64,000 bases of DNA, taken from contig NZ_CP033459.1 of the NCBI RefSeq assembly GCF_003265305.2, positions 2,790,001 to 2,854,000 on the forward strand, written 5' to 3'. Source of the stretch: Pseudoprevotella muciniphila (GTDB taxonomy: Bacteria; Bacteroidota; Bacteroidia; Bacteroidales; Bacteroidaceae). Made by a program: the position numbers and the translations under genes. The notes beneath the pieces are model-generated. The model had not been told where the DNA came from. It saw only the letters and a list, made by a program, of their open reading frames with translations, and searched no databases. Every line of letters begins with the position of its first letter. Positions within the stretch are counted from its first letter, which is position 1. This document shows, piece by piece, positions 1 through 9,602 of the stretch.

Positions 1-2791
1 TGTCAGGATTGGTGTTACAGGTAAAGGTCAGTGTACCACCTTCGCACGTCTTATTGAACTGCGGTGTGTTGAATGCGTACTCGGAACAGGTTGACTCGTC
101 GCGGTTGTCGGGTATGCCATCGTTGTCAATGTCGTTGCGAAGAAGTATGCCGTAAATCTTTAGTGTTTGGTCTGCACTAAGTCCACCTGCTGCGATGATG
201 TGTACTTCATCGAAATCGCTCTTAGGTTGGATTTGCAGCACGAGCAGACCACCACCCGATACCAAATCGGTTCCGAGAACTTCCCAGTCATTTTCTGTTT
301 CTCCTGTGGCTACACCATTGAGGTATGTGGCAATTTCAAGCACTTCTCCGAGTTCCACATTAAGTGCATTAACGTCATTGTCAATAACTACACCCAGTTT
401 GTGGCGGAAATCAACAGTTCGTCCGAGTTTCACGATGATGCGTTGCGAACCTGCATTCACCGTTTTCTGTACCAAGGCATAAGTTTCCAAATTGTCATCA
501 ATGTCGATGATGTTGCTCAGATTGTTTGTTACACAACCTACACTCGCCACATTGACTTCTGTTCCAATGGTAACTCTCGCACCATAGTTGTCATAGTTTA
601 CTACTGTAGCGCCGTCGCGAACATAATTACAGTCGGGATCATTCGGGTCATCCATGAAAGCATAGTATATATTAAGCTCATCGAGACTCAAATTGAGTAC
701 GCCATCTTTCCATAACTGAATTTCGTCGAATACGATAGCGTTTCCGTTACCATCTATTTTTGGAACTTCAATGTCGAGTCGCATTTTTGTGGATTTTTTT
801 CTGTTGCTTGGGTTTCTGCCAATTGTACCGAGGTCAAGTATATTGGCATCTTCCACTAAGTGCTCGTAAACATTTGTTCCATTGTTGTAGCATCTGATTT
901 GGAAGAAATCAAGAAGGCTCAATCCAAGATTATTTTGTTCCAATTCTACTACGAACCCCACACGAATAGGATCGTGTGCATCAACCTTGCCGCCGTCGTA
1001 CATTTTTCCTTCGGTTTTCTTAACACCGATGATGCGGTTTGCACCAGCCAGTTGAAGTCCACCGTCGTAACCAATGTAGTTGGTCAAGTCGTCGTCAAGC
1101 AACTCTGTGCCATCACTGTATCCATCGCTACCATGCATGTCGCTGATAGAAATGAGGTTGGCACTCGTCTGGTGGTATTCCATACCCATTTCGTAGCCAT
1201 TCGATGCAGTAAGAGTGGTCTCTTTTACTACACTCCTGAAATCGGGTTCTGCACCACGGTTAATGACAACCGAGTCCATGCAGATGCCATCTTCTGCTGT
1301 AACGCGGAAAACGTATTTGCCATCTACGGTCATTCCTGTAACAAAACCATTCTCGTCAACTTGAGCATTTGCACCGGCAGGCTGGCTGTAAACACTCCAT
1401 GTCACGTTCATTTCAGGATTGATACGCAGTTGGAACGTCGATTGGTTGTTACAGATGTTTGTGCTTACTGTGGGATTAAGTTCACATGCATGATCCACAA
1501 CAGGCTTTGGACGGATAAAACCATAGTAAACACCGAAGCCACTGCCAAGATTCAGTACGCCTAAAGCAGTATAGAATGTGATTTCAGCACCAGAGAAGTC
1601 GGTGTCGGCTGTGATGTAAGAGGTTTGGTCGCCGCCAGATGCAATAGCCAATGCAAGCACATCAGCCGAAATGGTGGTGGTCTGCACCTTGTTTCCATTG
1701 CGGTCGTATAGCGCAATGTCAACCCATGTGCCAAGTTTCAAAACATCCGCAACATTAGCAAAATTGTATTTGAAACCCACTTGGTCGCCAGGATGGAAGA
1801 GTTCTGTGGTGGCTTGTGAATTTTGTACATTCACGCGCACACGACCCTTGAAGGCTACACTCGCAAGTTGTACAGCACTCACCAATGCAAGTGTTTCGTC
1901 AAGACGTTCGTTAGTGTCGGTACCGATAACCTTTTCTTCTGAAACATTAGCCATTGGCATAGGGATACCGCCTACGAGCGGTGAAGGCATGTAAGCATTA
2001 CAACTCACGTCCATGCTTTCATGCCCTGTTTCCTGGCAGTAGTCTTCTATACCTTTCTTCGTGAGATGAATATCGTGTGCATCTCCCACAAAAGCGTACT
2101 TAATCAGTAGGGCAGATGCCACTGATGCATCTACAGCACCACCTTGAACCAAGGCTACTTCGTCGAACTTCTTAGGGCATCTGGCTGTGAGATTAACGCA
2201 TGCCATATTACTTCCGGGTATGCCGATAAGTGAAAGTTTTACTCCACTTGCAGCATTTGCTTCCTGAACAGTTTGGTCAGCCACGCGCTTGCCATCGCAA
2301 TAGAACCATAGGTGGAATGTCTTGATGAGATCGAGAGAAAGCACAGAACCGCCACTTCCCGCAACAAGGCAGAATCCTGCAGTTGTGCCAGGAGCATAGT
2401 AGTACTTCATGTCCCTCACACTAACGGTGGGGCTTACTGCCACTGTAGCATCTACCACACTGGGGATGGTGGCGTAGTCGTCGATGTCTTCGTTAGTGAT
2501 GTTCTCAAGACCTGAAGTGCCGCTTCCCACGCTCACAGCACTGATAACGCGGTTCACAGAGCAATGCCGTCCCACGAGAGCACGTCGGTAGCCCATATAG
2601 TTGGGACCGGTCGAATCCGTCTCTTGCAGCGTTATGGCATTTTCTTTTGTCCTCGCCATTGCTGCACTGTCTGCATTGCTCACATTGCCTGTGATTTCGT
2701 CTGCAAAGACAATCTGAGGCAGGGCAAGCAACATCAGAAAGACCAGAACTCTCCTGAATGTTCTTGTGAATATGTGATGTATATAGTCCAT
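1..2791 (-). CDS. large exported surface protein, 3' end outside window
   Basis: An open minus-strand frame runs from an ATG at 2791 to the window edge (930 codons, no stop), so the C-terminus is missing. The N-terminus has a basic segment and a hydrophobic core (VLVFLMLLALPQIVFA) followed by DEITG, a good Sec signal peptide. The body is rich in Asn, Thr and Val, with short stretches resembling Ig/Big-like surface repeats (NVTWSVYSQPAGA, GKYVFRVTAEDG). Near the visible end is NDIDNDGIPDNRD, a thrombospondin-type-3-like calcium-binding motif common in Bacteroidota adhesins. I do not recognise a specific family. An adhesin or cell-surface role is inferred. A 61-aa gene lies directly upstream. 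The plus-strand open frames in this stretch are shadows. Confidence 0.8.
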   Translation of the reverse strand, partial: MDYIHHIFTRTFRRVLVFLMLLALPQIVFADEITGNVSNADSAAMARTKENAITLQETDSTGPNYMGYRRALVGRHCSVNRVISAVSVGSGTSGLENITNEDIDDYATIPSVVDATVAVSPTVSVRDMKYYYAPGTTAGFCLVAGSGGSVLSLDLIKTFHLWFYCDGKRVADQTVQEANAASGVKLSLIGIPGSNMACVNLTARCPKKFDEVALVQGGAVDASVASALLIKYAFVGDAHDIHLTKKGIEDYCQETGHESMDVSCNAYMPSPLVGGIPMPMANVSEEKVIGTDTNERLDETLALVSAVQLASVAFKGRVRVNVQNSQATTELFHPGDQVGFKYNFANVADVLKLGTWVDIALYDRNGNKVQTTTISADVLALAIASGGDQTSYITADTDFSGAEITFYTALGVLNLGSGFGVYYGFIRPKPVVDHACELNPTVSTNICNNQSTFQLRINPEMNVTWSVYSQPAGANAQVDENGFVTGMTVDGKYVFRVTAEDGICMDSVVINRGAEPDFRSVVKETTLTASNGYEMGMEYHQTSANLISISDMHGSDGYSDGTELLDDDLTNYIGYDGGLQLAGANRIIGVKKTEGKMYDGGKVDAHDPIRVGFVVELEQNNLGLSLLDFFQIRCYNNGTNVYEHLVEDANILDLGTIGRNPSNRKKSTKMRLDIEVPKIDGNGNAIVFDEIQLWKDGVLNLSLDELNIYYAFMDDPNDPDCNYVRDGATVVNYDNYGARVTIGTEVNVASVGCVTNNLSNIIDIDDNLETYALVQKTVNAGSQRIIVKLGRTVDFRHKLGVVIDNDVNALNVELGEVLEIATYLNGVATGETENDWEVLGTDLVSGGGLLVLQIQPKSDFDEVHIIAAGGLSADQTLKIYGILLRNDIDNDGIPDNRDESTCSEYAFNTPQFNKTCEGGTLTFTCNTNPD

Positions 2792-2804
2792 GTTGTTCTG
2801 ATTT

Positions 2805-2990
2805 TTATTGTTGTTGTTCTTCTTCGTAATCACTCCAATAATTATGACTGCCAAAATAATCTAATCCGAGTTTGGGAGCAGTCTGCGGTTGGCGTTCATC
2901 ATCATCACCTGTGTCGATAGTAGGCTCGCAAAGACCGCCCGCATGAAACTCTATCACACGCAAATGAGGTGCTATATATCTTCTTTTCAT
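2805..2990 (-). CDS. small 61-aa protein upstream of the large surface protein
   Basis: The frame starts MKRRYIAPHLRVIEF and ends YWSDYEEEQQQ, 13 bp before the start of the large exported protein. A longer in-frame start exists at 3077, but it would overlap the end of the 3019-5424 gene, so the start at 2990 is preferred. Small proteins beginning MKRxYIxPxxxVxE followed by a Gly/acidic region are often found beside secreted proteins in Prevotella-type genomes; that is recalled family knowledge. The protein has no signal peptide and is acidic at the C-terminus (DTGDDDE, YEEE). Function unknown. It is probably cotranscribed with the downstream large protein. Confidence 0.6.
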   Translation of the reverse strand: MKRRYIAPHLRVIEFHAGGLCEPTIDTGDDDERQPQTAPKLGLDYFGSHNYWSDYEEEQQQ

Positions 2991-3018
2991 ACAATTAAAG
3001 TGTTTGTTCTGATGTGTA

Positions 3019-5424
3019 TTATGGAATAAATATCTTCTTGCCACCGCGAATGTAGATGCCGTGAGTAGGATTGACAACGCGGCGACCCTGAAGGTCGTAG
3101 GTGGCGTTGTCTGTGGGGAAGGTTACTATTGCATCACCCTCCACGAGGTCGATTGCGGTAATGTCATCCTCAAAGAAGTCAAGTTTTAAAGTACTGGCAC
3201 CATTCACAGCCTGTTTGTCCAAGTAGGCACGGTTAGGCATCAGGTAGTCATCGCCAGGGTGGAGCAATTTTACTGTGCCTGTACCGGCACTCTTGTTCAG
3301 AATCCAGTAATTCTTCCAGAGATTAGTGCCTTCTTCCGGACCGAAATAATGTCCTTCGCTCTCGGTAACACCCTTCCAGATATTGCCATTCAATACACTT
3401 CTGTCGAATAAGTCTTCATGTTTGCCGGGAGGGTAGGCGTAGAAGTCGAAAGCATCGTACAGGTCTGAACGTACCACTACGGCATTGCCCGCAGGCACTG
3501 CATCGCCCATATTCCTGAGACGTACGGAGGTCGTGTTGTCTATCCAGCCGCCGGCAAGAATATCTACGTGCGAATTTTCTTCTGCCGTTCCGGCTTTCAC
3601 TACGTCGAACGGGAAATAGAAGGTACTCCAGTGGTAGCCATCCTTGTCGCTCGTGTCGGTAAGGAAAGAAACGTGTATCTTCGGGGTCGGCACGATAATC
3701 CAGCCTGAGGCATCGTTTTTAGTGCCTACTGCACTGCGGCTGATGCCGGCATAGTTGCCGGTGGTCGTGCCGCTGATGCTCAGTGCACCGTTGTTGGTGT
3801 CGCTGCCGCTTGAATTGGTTCCCGTATAGTTCATCAGCGAGAACTGACCATCCATGTGTTTCTGTAGATAGTACATGCCGGCATCACTCTTGTTGGTTGT
3901 CAGCGTGAGGCTCGACAGATTGCTGATGTACTTGTTAGTGTTGGCATTCCTGATGAGGAAGATGTCGTGTTCAGGTGAGAGCAGGCCTGTTGCATTCTCG
4001 CCGCCCGTGCTGGCGCTGCCCACGCGAATGAAGTGCCAGAGTGCACTTGCCGACATACCGCGGGTGTCGATGTCGCGTTTTGTGGAGTACGTGTTGTTGG
4101 CAAAGGCCTCTGCGTGAGAAGTGCCTGTCAGGTTCTGGCTATAGAGAGCGTAGCCGTGATAGACGTAGTCGAAGTCGGTCAGCCAGCCGTAAGTGTCGGG
4201 CGTATTCTCCGTCCTGTTGTCGAAATTCTGGGCAACGTTGGCTATCATGTAGAAATGTTCTTCGCTGATTTCCGATTCGCTCGTGATGCTCTTGGGGAGA
4301 CTGTCAAGATTCACTTGCGCCAGATAGTCGGCAAGCGGAATGAACTCCCAGTCGCCCGTGATTCCACTGCCTTCATATTTATATATAGTGGCATCACGCT
4401 GCATACCCATATACTTGCTGGCGTCGTCATTAGCCACAAGTTTTACGTAGTTCGTCGATTTGTCGGACGATTGTGCAAATGCTACTGAATAAGACTGACT
4501 TTGTTCCAGATCCCAGTAAGTTGTGCTGTTTCCTGTTCTCAATGCTAAATCCTTAGCGGTGTTGATAAGATAGAGAATTCCACCAACGGTTCTGAGTTCC
4601 CATACACTGTACTCCGAGGGCGTGCAGGTGCCGGTCAGCGAAGTGCCGTTGCTGTTGAGATATAGACCATAGCGGCGGTTCTTGATGACGTAGTTCCCGT
4701 CGGAAGGAGCAGAGATGCCTTGGGCATTCTTGGCTGTGTTGATGGCATTGATCAGCCATTTGAAAGATTCTGCCGACTCTCTGTCGCTCGCATTTGAGGT
4801 AATGTCTGCCTGTGTAACGCCCAGCGACAGGGCTTCAGTCTCCAACTCGTCATAATTCCTGAGTATCCAGCCGAAGTAGTCGTCGCTACTTGAGGTCAGG
4901 TCGTTTGGTTCGACATAATTCGTGCCGGCTACCGTATGGCTCATCCAATACTTATTGCTCGTGTCATGTATTGTCCAGGCACTTTCGTTGAAGTCGAAAC
5001 GACTCAGATACCATGTTGAACCTGTACCGTCGAAATAGCCAAGGTCGCCAGAGTATTTGGTATTGAGCAGATAGGCGCCGGATTTACCATTGTAACTGCT
5101 TGTCCCGCTTGCCGCATGTTTATTTGCTACCTTCATTCCACCATCGGAAGTCCCCGCATCTTCAAAATACCATAGGAAACTGCTTGTGGTGTATTGCGTA
5201 CCAACAAGCCCTTGTTTTGAGGTCTTAATCTCCGATTCTGTCCAAATGCGATGCGCATCGAGAGTGGCACAGAGATACTCTTTCGTACCGGCATTCTGTA
5301 TGACGTAGTACGTCTTACTGCTGCTTGTCGATAGAGTAGGTATAGTAGCACGCTGAGAAGTGGCAGTCGTTGATCCTCCCAAAAGTAATAATAGCAGGAC
5401 AGATATTTTTTTTACTGTTCTCAT
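3019..5424 (-). CDS. secreted multi-repeat protein with C-terminal sorting-like tail
   Basis: About 801 aa. The start MRTVKKISVLLLLLLGG at 5424 is chosen over an upstream in-frame ATG at 5490 because it yields a clean signal peptide ending near TSQRA. The body holds several lectin-like segments of the type YYVIQNAGTKEYL and NYVIKNRRYGLYLNSNG, which suggest repeated beta-trefoil-like (RICIN-like) domains. The C-terminus (YDLQGRRVVNPTHGIYIRGG, then KKIFIP) has the form of the tail found on many Prevotella secreted proteins and resembles type IX secretion sorting tails. Similar lectin-like repeats and a tail occur on the sulfatase at 39487-42318. No catalytic motif is visible. A surface carbohydrate-binding role is inferred. 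Confidence 0.75.
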   Translation of the reverse strand: MRTVKKISVLLLLLLGGSTTATSQRATIPTLSTSSSKTYYVIQNAGTKEYLCATLDAHRIWTESEIKTSKQGLVGTQYTTSSFLWYFEDAGTSDGGMKVANKHAASGTSSYNGKSGAYLLNTKYSGDLGYFDGTGSTWYLSRFDFNESAWTIHDTSNKYWMSHTVAGTNYVEPNDLTSSSDDYFGWILRNYDELETEALSLGVTQADITSNASDRESAESFKWLINAINTAKNAQGISAPSDGNYVIKNRRYGLYLNSNGTSLTGTCTPSEYSVWELRTVGGILYLINTAKDLALRTGNSTTYWDLEQSQSYSVAFAQSSDKSTNYVKLVANDDASKYMGMQRDATIYKYEGSGITGDWEFIPLADYLAQVNLDSLPKSITSESEISEEHFYMIANVAQNFDNRTENTPDTYGWLTDFDYVYHGYALYSQNLTGTSHAEAFANNTYSTKRDIDTRGMSASALWHFIRVGSASTGGENATGLLSPEHDIFLIRNANTNKYISNLSSLTLTTNKSDAGMYYLQKHMDGQFSLMNYTGTNSSGSDTNNGALSISGTTTGNYAGISRSAVGTKNDASGWIIVPTPKIHVSFLTDTSDKDGYHWSTFYFPFDVVKAGTAEENSHVDILAGGWIDNTTSVRLRNMGDAVPAGNAVVVRSDLYDAFDFYAYPPGKHEDLFDRSVLNGNIWKGVTESEGHYFGPEEGTNLWKNYWILNKSAGTGTVKLLHPGDDYLMPNRAYLDKQAVNGASTLKLDFFEDDITAIDLVEGDAIVTFPTDNATYDLQGRRVVNPTHGIYIRGGKKIFIP

Positions 5425-5818
5425 TATGTTATTATTTATGATGAATATATTTTTAGAGTTGTTTGCGTATATATATATAAGCGGTATCACTTATCCACTA
5501 AAGAAGATAAGCGATACCGCATAATCACCATAACTTACTGATTATCAACAAGTTGTATATGGGGGGGGTAAATTCTAATACATTTCATACTCTATAAGTT
5601 CTATTTTTATATATTCTATGATGCTATTAAAATTTTTTATTCGTTTAGAATAAATGAATAAAATTTACATCATTTACAATTACAAAAGTAATAAAGCAAT
5701 AAGATGCGAGTCTTAATTATGTGAAAAAATCTTAAATTTTAACATAAAGTAACAATATAGATGTAATTTTGCTAACCATACATAGCAAAATAATGGTTAC
5801 TGATAGTTAAATCAACTG
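5425..5818. other. AT-rich intergenic region with hairpin and poly-G run
   Basis: About 390 bp without a supportable gene, lying between the ends and starts of two minus-strand genes. It holds the inverted repeat at 5481-5520, a G8-9 run near 5563-5571, and on the minus strand a TACTTTTG sequence (5690-5683) fitting the Bacteroides -7 consensus TAnnTTTG. No clear -33 TTTG is seen at the right distance. The region probably carries the promoter and leader of the secreted protein that starts at 5424. Confidence 0.5.
5481..5520 (-). repeat. inverted repeat in leader of secreted-protein gene
   Basis: Arms GCGGTATCACTTAT and ATAAGCGATACCGC (14 bp, one mismatch) are separated by 12 nt. It sits 57 bp upstream of the start at 5424 and would be transcribed as a stem-loop in that gene's 5' leader. 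There is no T-run after it on the minus strand, only a TA-rich stretch, so it is not a textbook terminator. It could be an operator, an attenuator or an RNA-stability hairpin. Confidence 0.55.
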
Positions 5819-6679
5819 TTAAGCCGTTTGGAAATACATTCTCACCGCATTAAGCGTATAAAGGTAGAGTACTACCGCCGGAATAGCAATAAGAGAAGAA
5901 TCAAACCGGTCAAGAACGCCCCCATGGCCGGGAAGCAAATCGCCACTGTCCTTTATGCCGAGTGTGCGCTTGTACTGACTCTCCACAAGGTCGCCCCATG
6001 TGCCGAAAACACATACTGTCGCAGCGATGCCCAGCCAATGCCAGATAGGGAATACATTGGGGAAAAAGTACCACAGCACCGCACCAGCACCCAGACAGAC
6101 CAGACCGCCGCCGATGCTACCCACCCATGTCTTTTTAGGCGAGATGCGGGGGAAAAGTTTTGCAGGCAGTTTCCTGCCCAGCATACTGCCGAAAAGGTAA
6201 GCACCAGTGTCGTTTGCCCAAAGGAAGATGAACACGCTCAGCGGGAATACCCATTCGTATTGTGGACGGAAAGCAAGTACGTTGAGCAGTGCCATCGGGA
6301 GGGCAATATAGACTTGAGCGGCAAAGGCGTAAGCCCAATTCTTCACGGGGTCGTCCTGATGCAGGTAGAGTTCACTGATGAGCAGATAAATGAGCGAAAG
6401 AATGTAAGGTATGAAAACGGCAGATGGTGTCAGGTTAGAGCAGAAACCGAAAAATGCAAAGAACAGGTAAACACCCGCCACAGTGCTGATAAGACGGTTC
6501 ACACCGGCATCCTGACAGGCATTGATGTTAGAGCAGAATTCCCAAATCATCAAGCCGGTGATGATGGCAAACATCACGATGAAACTTTCTGCACCATAGA
6601 TAATGCCGCCTATCACAACTGCCAGAAAAACTATGCCGGTAAGTGCCCTGATGAGTAGATTTTTCATTTTGCCGCTCAT
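5819..6679 (-). CDS. cdsA: phosphatidate cytidylyltransferase
   Basis: 286 aa. CdsA makes CDP-diacylglycerol from phosphatidate and CTP in the inner membrane, the branch point of phospholipid synthesis. The C-terminal family signature is clear: SQYKRTLGIKDSGDLLPGHG followed by GVLDRFDS, carrying the KD, HGG and DRxD residues. About seven hydrophobic helices precede and surround it. The start MSGKMKN is used; MKN, four codons in, is equally possible. The gene lies 33 bp after ftsH, and the order rsfS-ftsH-cdsA is conserved in Bacteroidota, so cotranscription is likely. Confidence 0.95.
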   Translation of the reverse strand: MSGKMKNLLIRALTGIVFLAVVIGGIIYGAESFIVMFAIITGLMIWEFCSNINACQDAGVNRLISTVAGVYLFFAFFGFCSNLTPSAVFIPYILSLIYLLISELYLHQDDPVKNWAYAFAAQVYIALPMALLNVLAFRPQYEWVFPLSVFIFLWANDTGAYLFGSMLGRKLPAKLFPRISPKKTWVGSIGGGLVCLGAGAVLWYFFPNVFPIWHWLGIAATVCVFGTWGDLVESQYKRTLGIKDSGDLLPGHGGVLDRFDSSLIAIPAVVLYLYTLNAVRMYFQTA

Positions 6680-6712
6680 GACTTATTATTTATTCTTGCT
6701 TTCTTTATGTTC

Positions 6713-8908
6713 TTACCAGTTGAAAAGGGAAGGTTCAGAATCCTCAGGCTTTTCGGGTTTCTTGGCATCCTCGGAATTTTCGCCATCATCAGAACTTTCG
6801 GGCTTTTCAGTCTCTGCTGGTTCTGCAGTCTCTTCAGGTTCTGCGGGCTTTGCTGGTTCTGCGGGTTCTTCGGATGCTCCGGAAAGTCCGGAAACTCCGG
6901 AAGTCTCAGCCTTCTCTTTCTTTTCCGAGTCTTCCTGTTTGCGTTGTTCGTCGCGCTGGCGAACCATTTCGTTGGCGAGTTGTTCATTAGCCCTGTCTTC
7001 GGCTTCTTTCAGTTCTTCGGCACGACTCTTCCATGGACGTTTGCCAAAGATATTTTCCACGTCTTCTGTGAAAATCACCTCACGCTCCTCGAGAATGCGG
7101 GCCAGTTCGGCATGTTTGTCGGCATTCTCTTTAAGAATGCGTTTGGCACGCTCGTATTGCTCTTTGATGAGTGCCTTCACCTCGTTGTCCATCAACTCGG
7201 CAGTCTTTTCGCTGTAGGGCTTGGTGAATGTCTCCTGCGTGGTGTAGTAGCAGACGTTAGCGAGCGACTCGCTCATGCCCAGATAAGCCACCATTCCGTA
7301 TGCACGCTGCGTAACGCGTTCAAGATCGTTGAGCGCACCGCTGGAGATGTGTCCTGTGAAGAGTTCTTCTGCAGCACGACCAGCCAATGTGGCACAGATT
7401 TCATCGAGCATCTGCTCTTTTGTGGTGATATTGCGTTCTTCGGGCAAGTACCAGGCAGCACCGAGCGCCTGACCGCGAGGAACGATGGTAACCTTAACGA
7501 GCGGATTGGCATAACGGAGCAGCCACGACACACTGGCATGACCAGCCTCGTGCAGCGCTATGGTGTGCTTCTCTTCATCGGTCATTATCTTCGACTTCTT
7601 CTCCAGGCCGCCTATGATGCGGTCCACGGCATCGAGGAAATCCTGTTTGGATACTGCGTTGTGGTTGTGGCGCGCTGCAATCAGTGCAGCCTCGTTGCAC
7701 ACATTGGCAATGTCGGCACCGGAGAAACCGGGTGTCTGACGCGCGAGGAAGTCAACGTCGATGTCTTTGCCCATCTTGATGGGCTTGAGGTGGACGTTGA
7801 AAATGGCAATGCGCTCCTGAAGGTCGGGAAGGTCAACGTGAATCTGACGGTCGAAACGACCGGCGCGGAGCAATGCCTTGTCCAATATGTCAACGCGGTT
7901 TGTCGCTGCAAGGATGATAACACCAGAATTTGTGCCGAAACCGTCCATCTCGGTAAGCAACTGGTTGAGCGTGTTCTCGCGCTCGTCGTTACCGCCAAAG
8001 TTGGCATTCCTGCCACGGGCACGGCCCACAGCGTCAATCTCGTCAATGAAGATAATGCAAGGGGCTTTCTCCTTCGCCTGGCGGAACAGGTCGCGTACAC
8101 GGCTGGCACCCACACCGACAAACATCTCAACAAAGTCGCTGCCCGACATAGAGAAGAATGGTACGTCTGCCTCGCCTGCCACAGCCTTGGCAAGCAGGGT
8201 CTTACCTGTACCCGGAGGACCTACAAGTAGCGCACCCTTGGGTATCTTGCCGCCAAGTTCGGTGTATTTCTTCGGATTTTTCAGGAAATCTACTATTTCC
8301 TTCACTTCCTGCTTGGCTTCTTCCTGTCCGGCAACATCCTTGAACGTAACGTGCAGACCACCGCCTTTCTCAAACAGTTTGGCTTTGCTCTTGCCAACGC
8401 TGAAAATGCCACCGCCGCCGCTGCCGCCGCCATTCATGCGGTTCATGAAGAATATCCATATTGCCACTAAGATAAGAATGGGAAGTATGCTGACAACAAT
8501 GTTCCAGAAAGTGTTGTCGCTCGTTTCGTATTTCACTTCTATGTCGCCCGACTGCTGTAGGCTGGCAATGTATTCGTCTATCTTGTCAGTAGAGGGATAT
8601 TTTGAACTCACTGTCGGTGCACTGCCTACCTGTTCAGGACCTTCATCGAAAACCTTGCGGATGTACTCGCCTTCTATCTTCATGATGGCGATGCCGTCCG
8701 TCTTGTTTACTGTGATGGACTTGGTGTAGCCACTGTCAAGATAGGTCTTGAAAGTGGTGTAACTCACTTCTTTGTTTGCGCCACCGCTGCCTGAACCTGA
8801 ACCTGAAAAAAGCATGTATGCCAGGCCGGCGATGAGGATGATGTAAAGCCAACTGAGGCTGAAACGGGGTTTCTTGCCGTCGGACTTGTTTTTATTGTCG
8901 TTTGCCAC
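6713..8908 (-). CDS. ftsH: ATP-dependent zinc metalloprotease FtsH
   Basis: 731 aa. Membrane-anchored AAA+ protease that degrades misfolded membrane proteins and regulatory substrates. Two transmembrane segments (about residues 19-37 and 137-155) flank a periplasmic FtsH-extracellular domain. Walker A GPPGTGKT is at about 230-237, Walker B IIFIDE at about 285-290, and the zinc site HEAGH at about 453-457. The Gly-rich linker [10 protein letters not shown] follows the second helix. The last roughly 80 residues are a low-complexity Glu/Pro/Ser/Ala tail ([14 protein letters not shown]) encoded in part by a degenerate period-9 repeat, and end PSLFNW. The gene follows rsfS by about 60 bp and precedes cdsA by 33 bp. 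Confidence 0.97.
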   Translation of the reverse strand: MANDNKNKSDGKKPRFSLSWLYIILIAGLAYMLFSGSGSGSGGANKEVSYTTFKTYLDSGYTKSITVNKTDGIAIMKIEGEYIRKVFDEGPEQVGSAPTVSSKYPSTDKIDEYIASLQQSGDIEVKYETSDNTFWNIVVSILPILILVAIWIFFMNRMNGGGSGGGGIFSVGKSKAKLFEKGGGLHVTFKDVAGQEEAKQEVKEIVDFLKNPKKYTELGGKIPKGALLVGPPGTGKTLLAKAVAGEADVPFFSMSGSDFVEMFVGVGASRVRDLFRQAKEKAPCIIFIDEIDAVGRARGRNANFGGNDERENTLNQLLTEMDGFGTNSGVIILAATNRVDILDKALLRAGRFDRQIHVDLPDLQERIAIFNVHLKPIKMGKDIDVDFLARQTPGFSGADIANVCNEAALIAARHNHNAVSKQDFLDAVDRIIGGLEKKSKIMTDEEKHTIALHEAGHASVSWLLRYANPLVKVTIVPRGQALGAAWYLPEERNITTKEQMLDEICATLAGRAAEELFTGHISSGALNDLERVTQRAYGMVAYLGMSESLANVCYYTTQETFTKPYSEKTAELMDNEVKALIKEQYERAKRILKENADKHAELARILEEREVIFTEDVENIFGKRPWKSRAEELKEAEDRANEQLANEMVRQRDEQRKQEDSEKKEKAETSGVSGLSGASEEPAEPAKPAEPEETAEPAETEKPESSDDGENSEDAKKPEKPEDSEPSLFNW

Positions 8909-8970
8909 GTCTTTCTGAAAAAATGTGATTTTAGTATGTAATGATAGGTTAAAATGACCACGATGGATTA

Positions 8971-9330
8971 TTAGTCGATGTCAGGGGTGCTGATGAGGGT
9001 CGCGTCGTCCCAAAGGTGCTCCAGATCGTAGTATTCGCGTTTTTCGGGAAGGAAAATGTGTACCATGACCGTTCCGTAGTCGATGGCAACCCATTCGGCA
9101 TTTTCCAGACCGCATACCGCGGATGGCTTCTCGCCGCCCTTGATGCGGGCTGAGTCGCCTATGCTTTCAGCAATGGCTTCCACCTGCTGGGGAGAGTTGC
9201 CGGTGCAGATAATGAAGTACTGGCAGGGAGCACTCGTGATTTGTGTCAAGTCGGCTGTTACGATGGCATGACCTTTCTTGTCCTGGATGCCTTCAATGAT
9301 GTAGTTGACTAATGCTTTCGTTGATGTCAT
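8971..9330 (-). CDS. rsfS: ribosome silencing factor RsfS
   Basis: 119 aa, normal length for the RsfS/YbeB/Iojap family, which binds ribosomal protein uL14 and blocks subunit joining when nutrients are poor. Typical features are DKKGHAIVTADLTQI, the ICTGNSPQQVEAIAE segment, the central AEWVAIDYGTVMVHIF block, and REYYDLEHLWDDA at the end. First gene of the rsfS-ftsH-cdsA unit. A minus-strand TATTTTTG (9366-9359) about 30 bp upstream fits the -7 box. Confidence 0.95.
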   Translation of the reverse strand: MTSTKALVNYIIEGIQDKKGHAIVTADLTQITSAPCQYFIICTGNSPQQVEAIAESIGDSARIKGGEKPSAVCGLENAEWVAIDYGTVMVHIFLPEKREYYDLEHLWDDATLISTPDID

Positions 9331-9358
9331 TATAGATTCAGAATATACATTTAAGATG

Positions 9359-9366
9359 CAAAAATA
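9359..9366 (-). promoter_or_regulatory. candidate -7 box for rsfS-ftsH-cdsA
   Basis: Read on the minus strand the sequence is TATTTTTG, matching TAnnTTTG, 29 bp before the rsfS start. No perfect -33 TTTG lies 19-21 bp upstream, so support is partial. Confidence 0.4.
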
Positions 9367-9486
9367 ATAAATAATTTCGTTCCCTTATGCAGACATGCCG
9401 CACTCAAGGTCTTTTTTTAGATTATTTTGCAATTTATGTGCCAAGCAATGAACCTGAACAAGTTTTTCAAGGAAAGAGACTTCTTC

Positions 9487-9520
9487 TCCGACTATTCCGA
9501 CTATTCCGATTATTCCGAAA
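9487..9520. repeat. period-9 tandem repeat TCCGACTAT
   Basis: Nearly four units of TCCGAYTAT in a row, the last one degenerate, between the ackA terminator and the rsfS promoter. The unit resembles the array at 30048-30078. No coding role is apparent. Confidence 0.6.
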
Positions 9521-9534
9521 ACCCGGAAACTTTC

Positions 9535-9577
9535 AAAAAAGCGGCTCCTGCCACCAGAAGGGAAAAGCAGAAGCCGT
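9535..9577 (-). terminator. rho-independent terminator of pta-ackA
   Basis: On the minus strand ACGGCTTCTGC pairs with GGCAGGAGCCGC across a loop of about 16 nt (one G-U pair), followed at once by six T residues. It lies 25 bp after the ackA stop. Confidence 0.8.
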
Positions 9578-9602
9578 TAATGATTGTTTATACAAGTGAT
9601 GC

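Noticed and set aside
860-1564. 234-codon plus-strand frame near the left edge
   Set aside because: The minus strand carries one continuous frame from 2791 to the edge with a signal peptide; the plus-strand frames are fragmented shadows.
6707-8230. 507-codon plus-strand open frame opposite ftsH
   Set aside because: Shadow of ftsH, whose AAA and zinc motifs are unmistakable.
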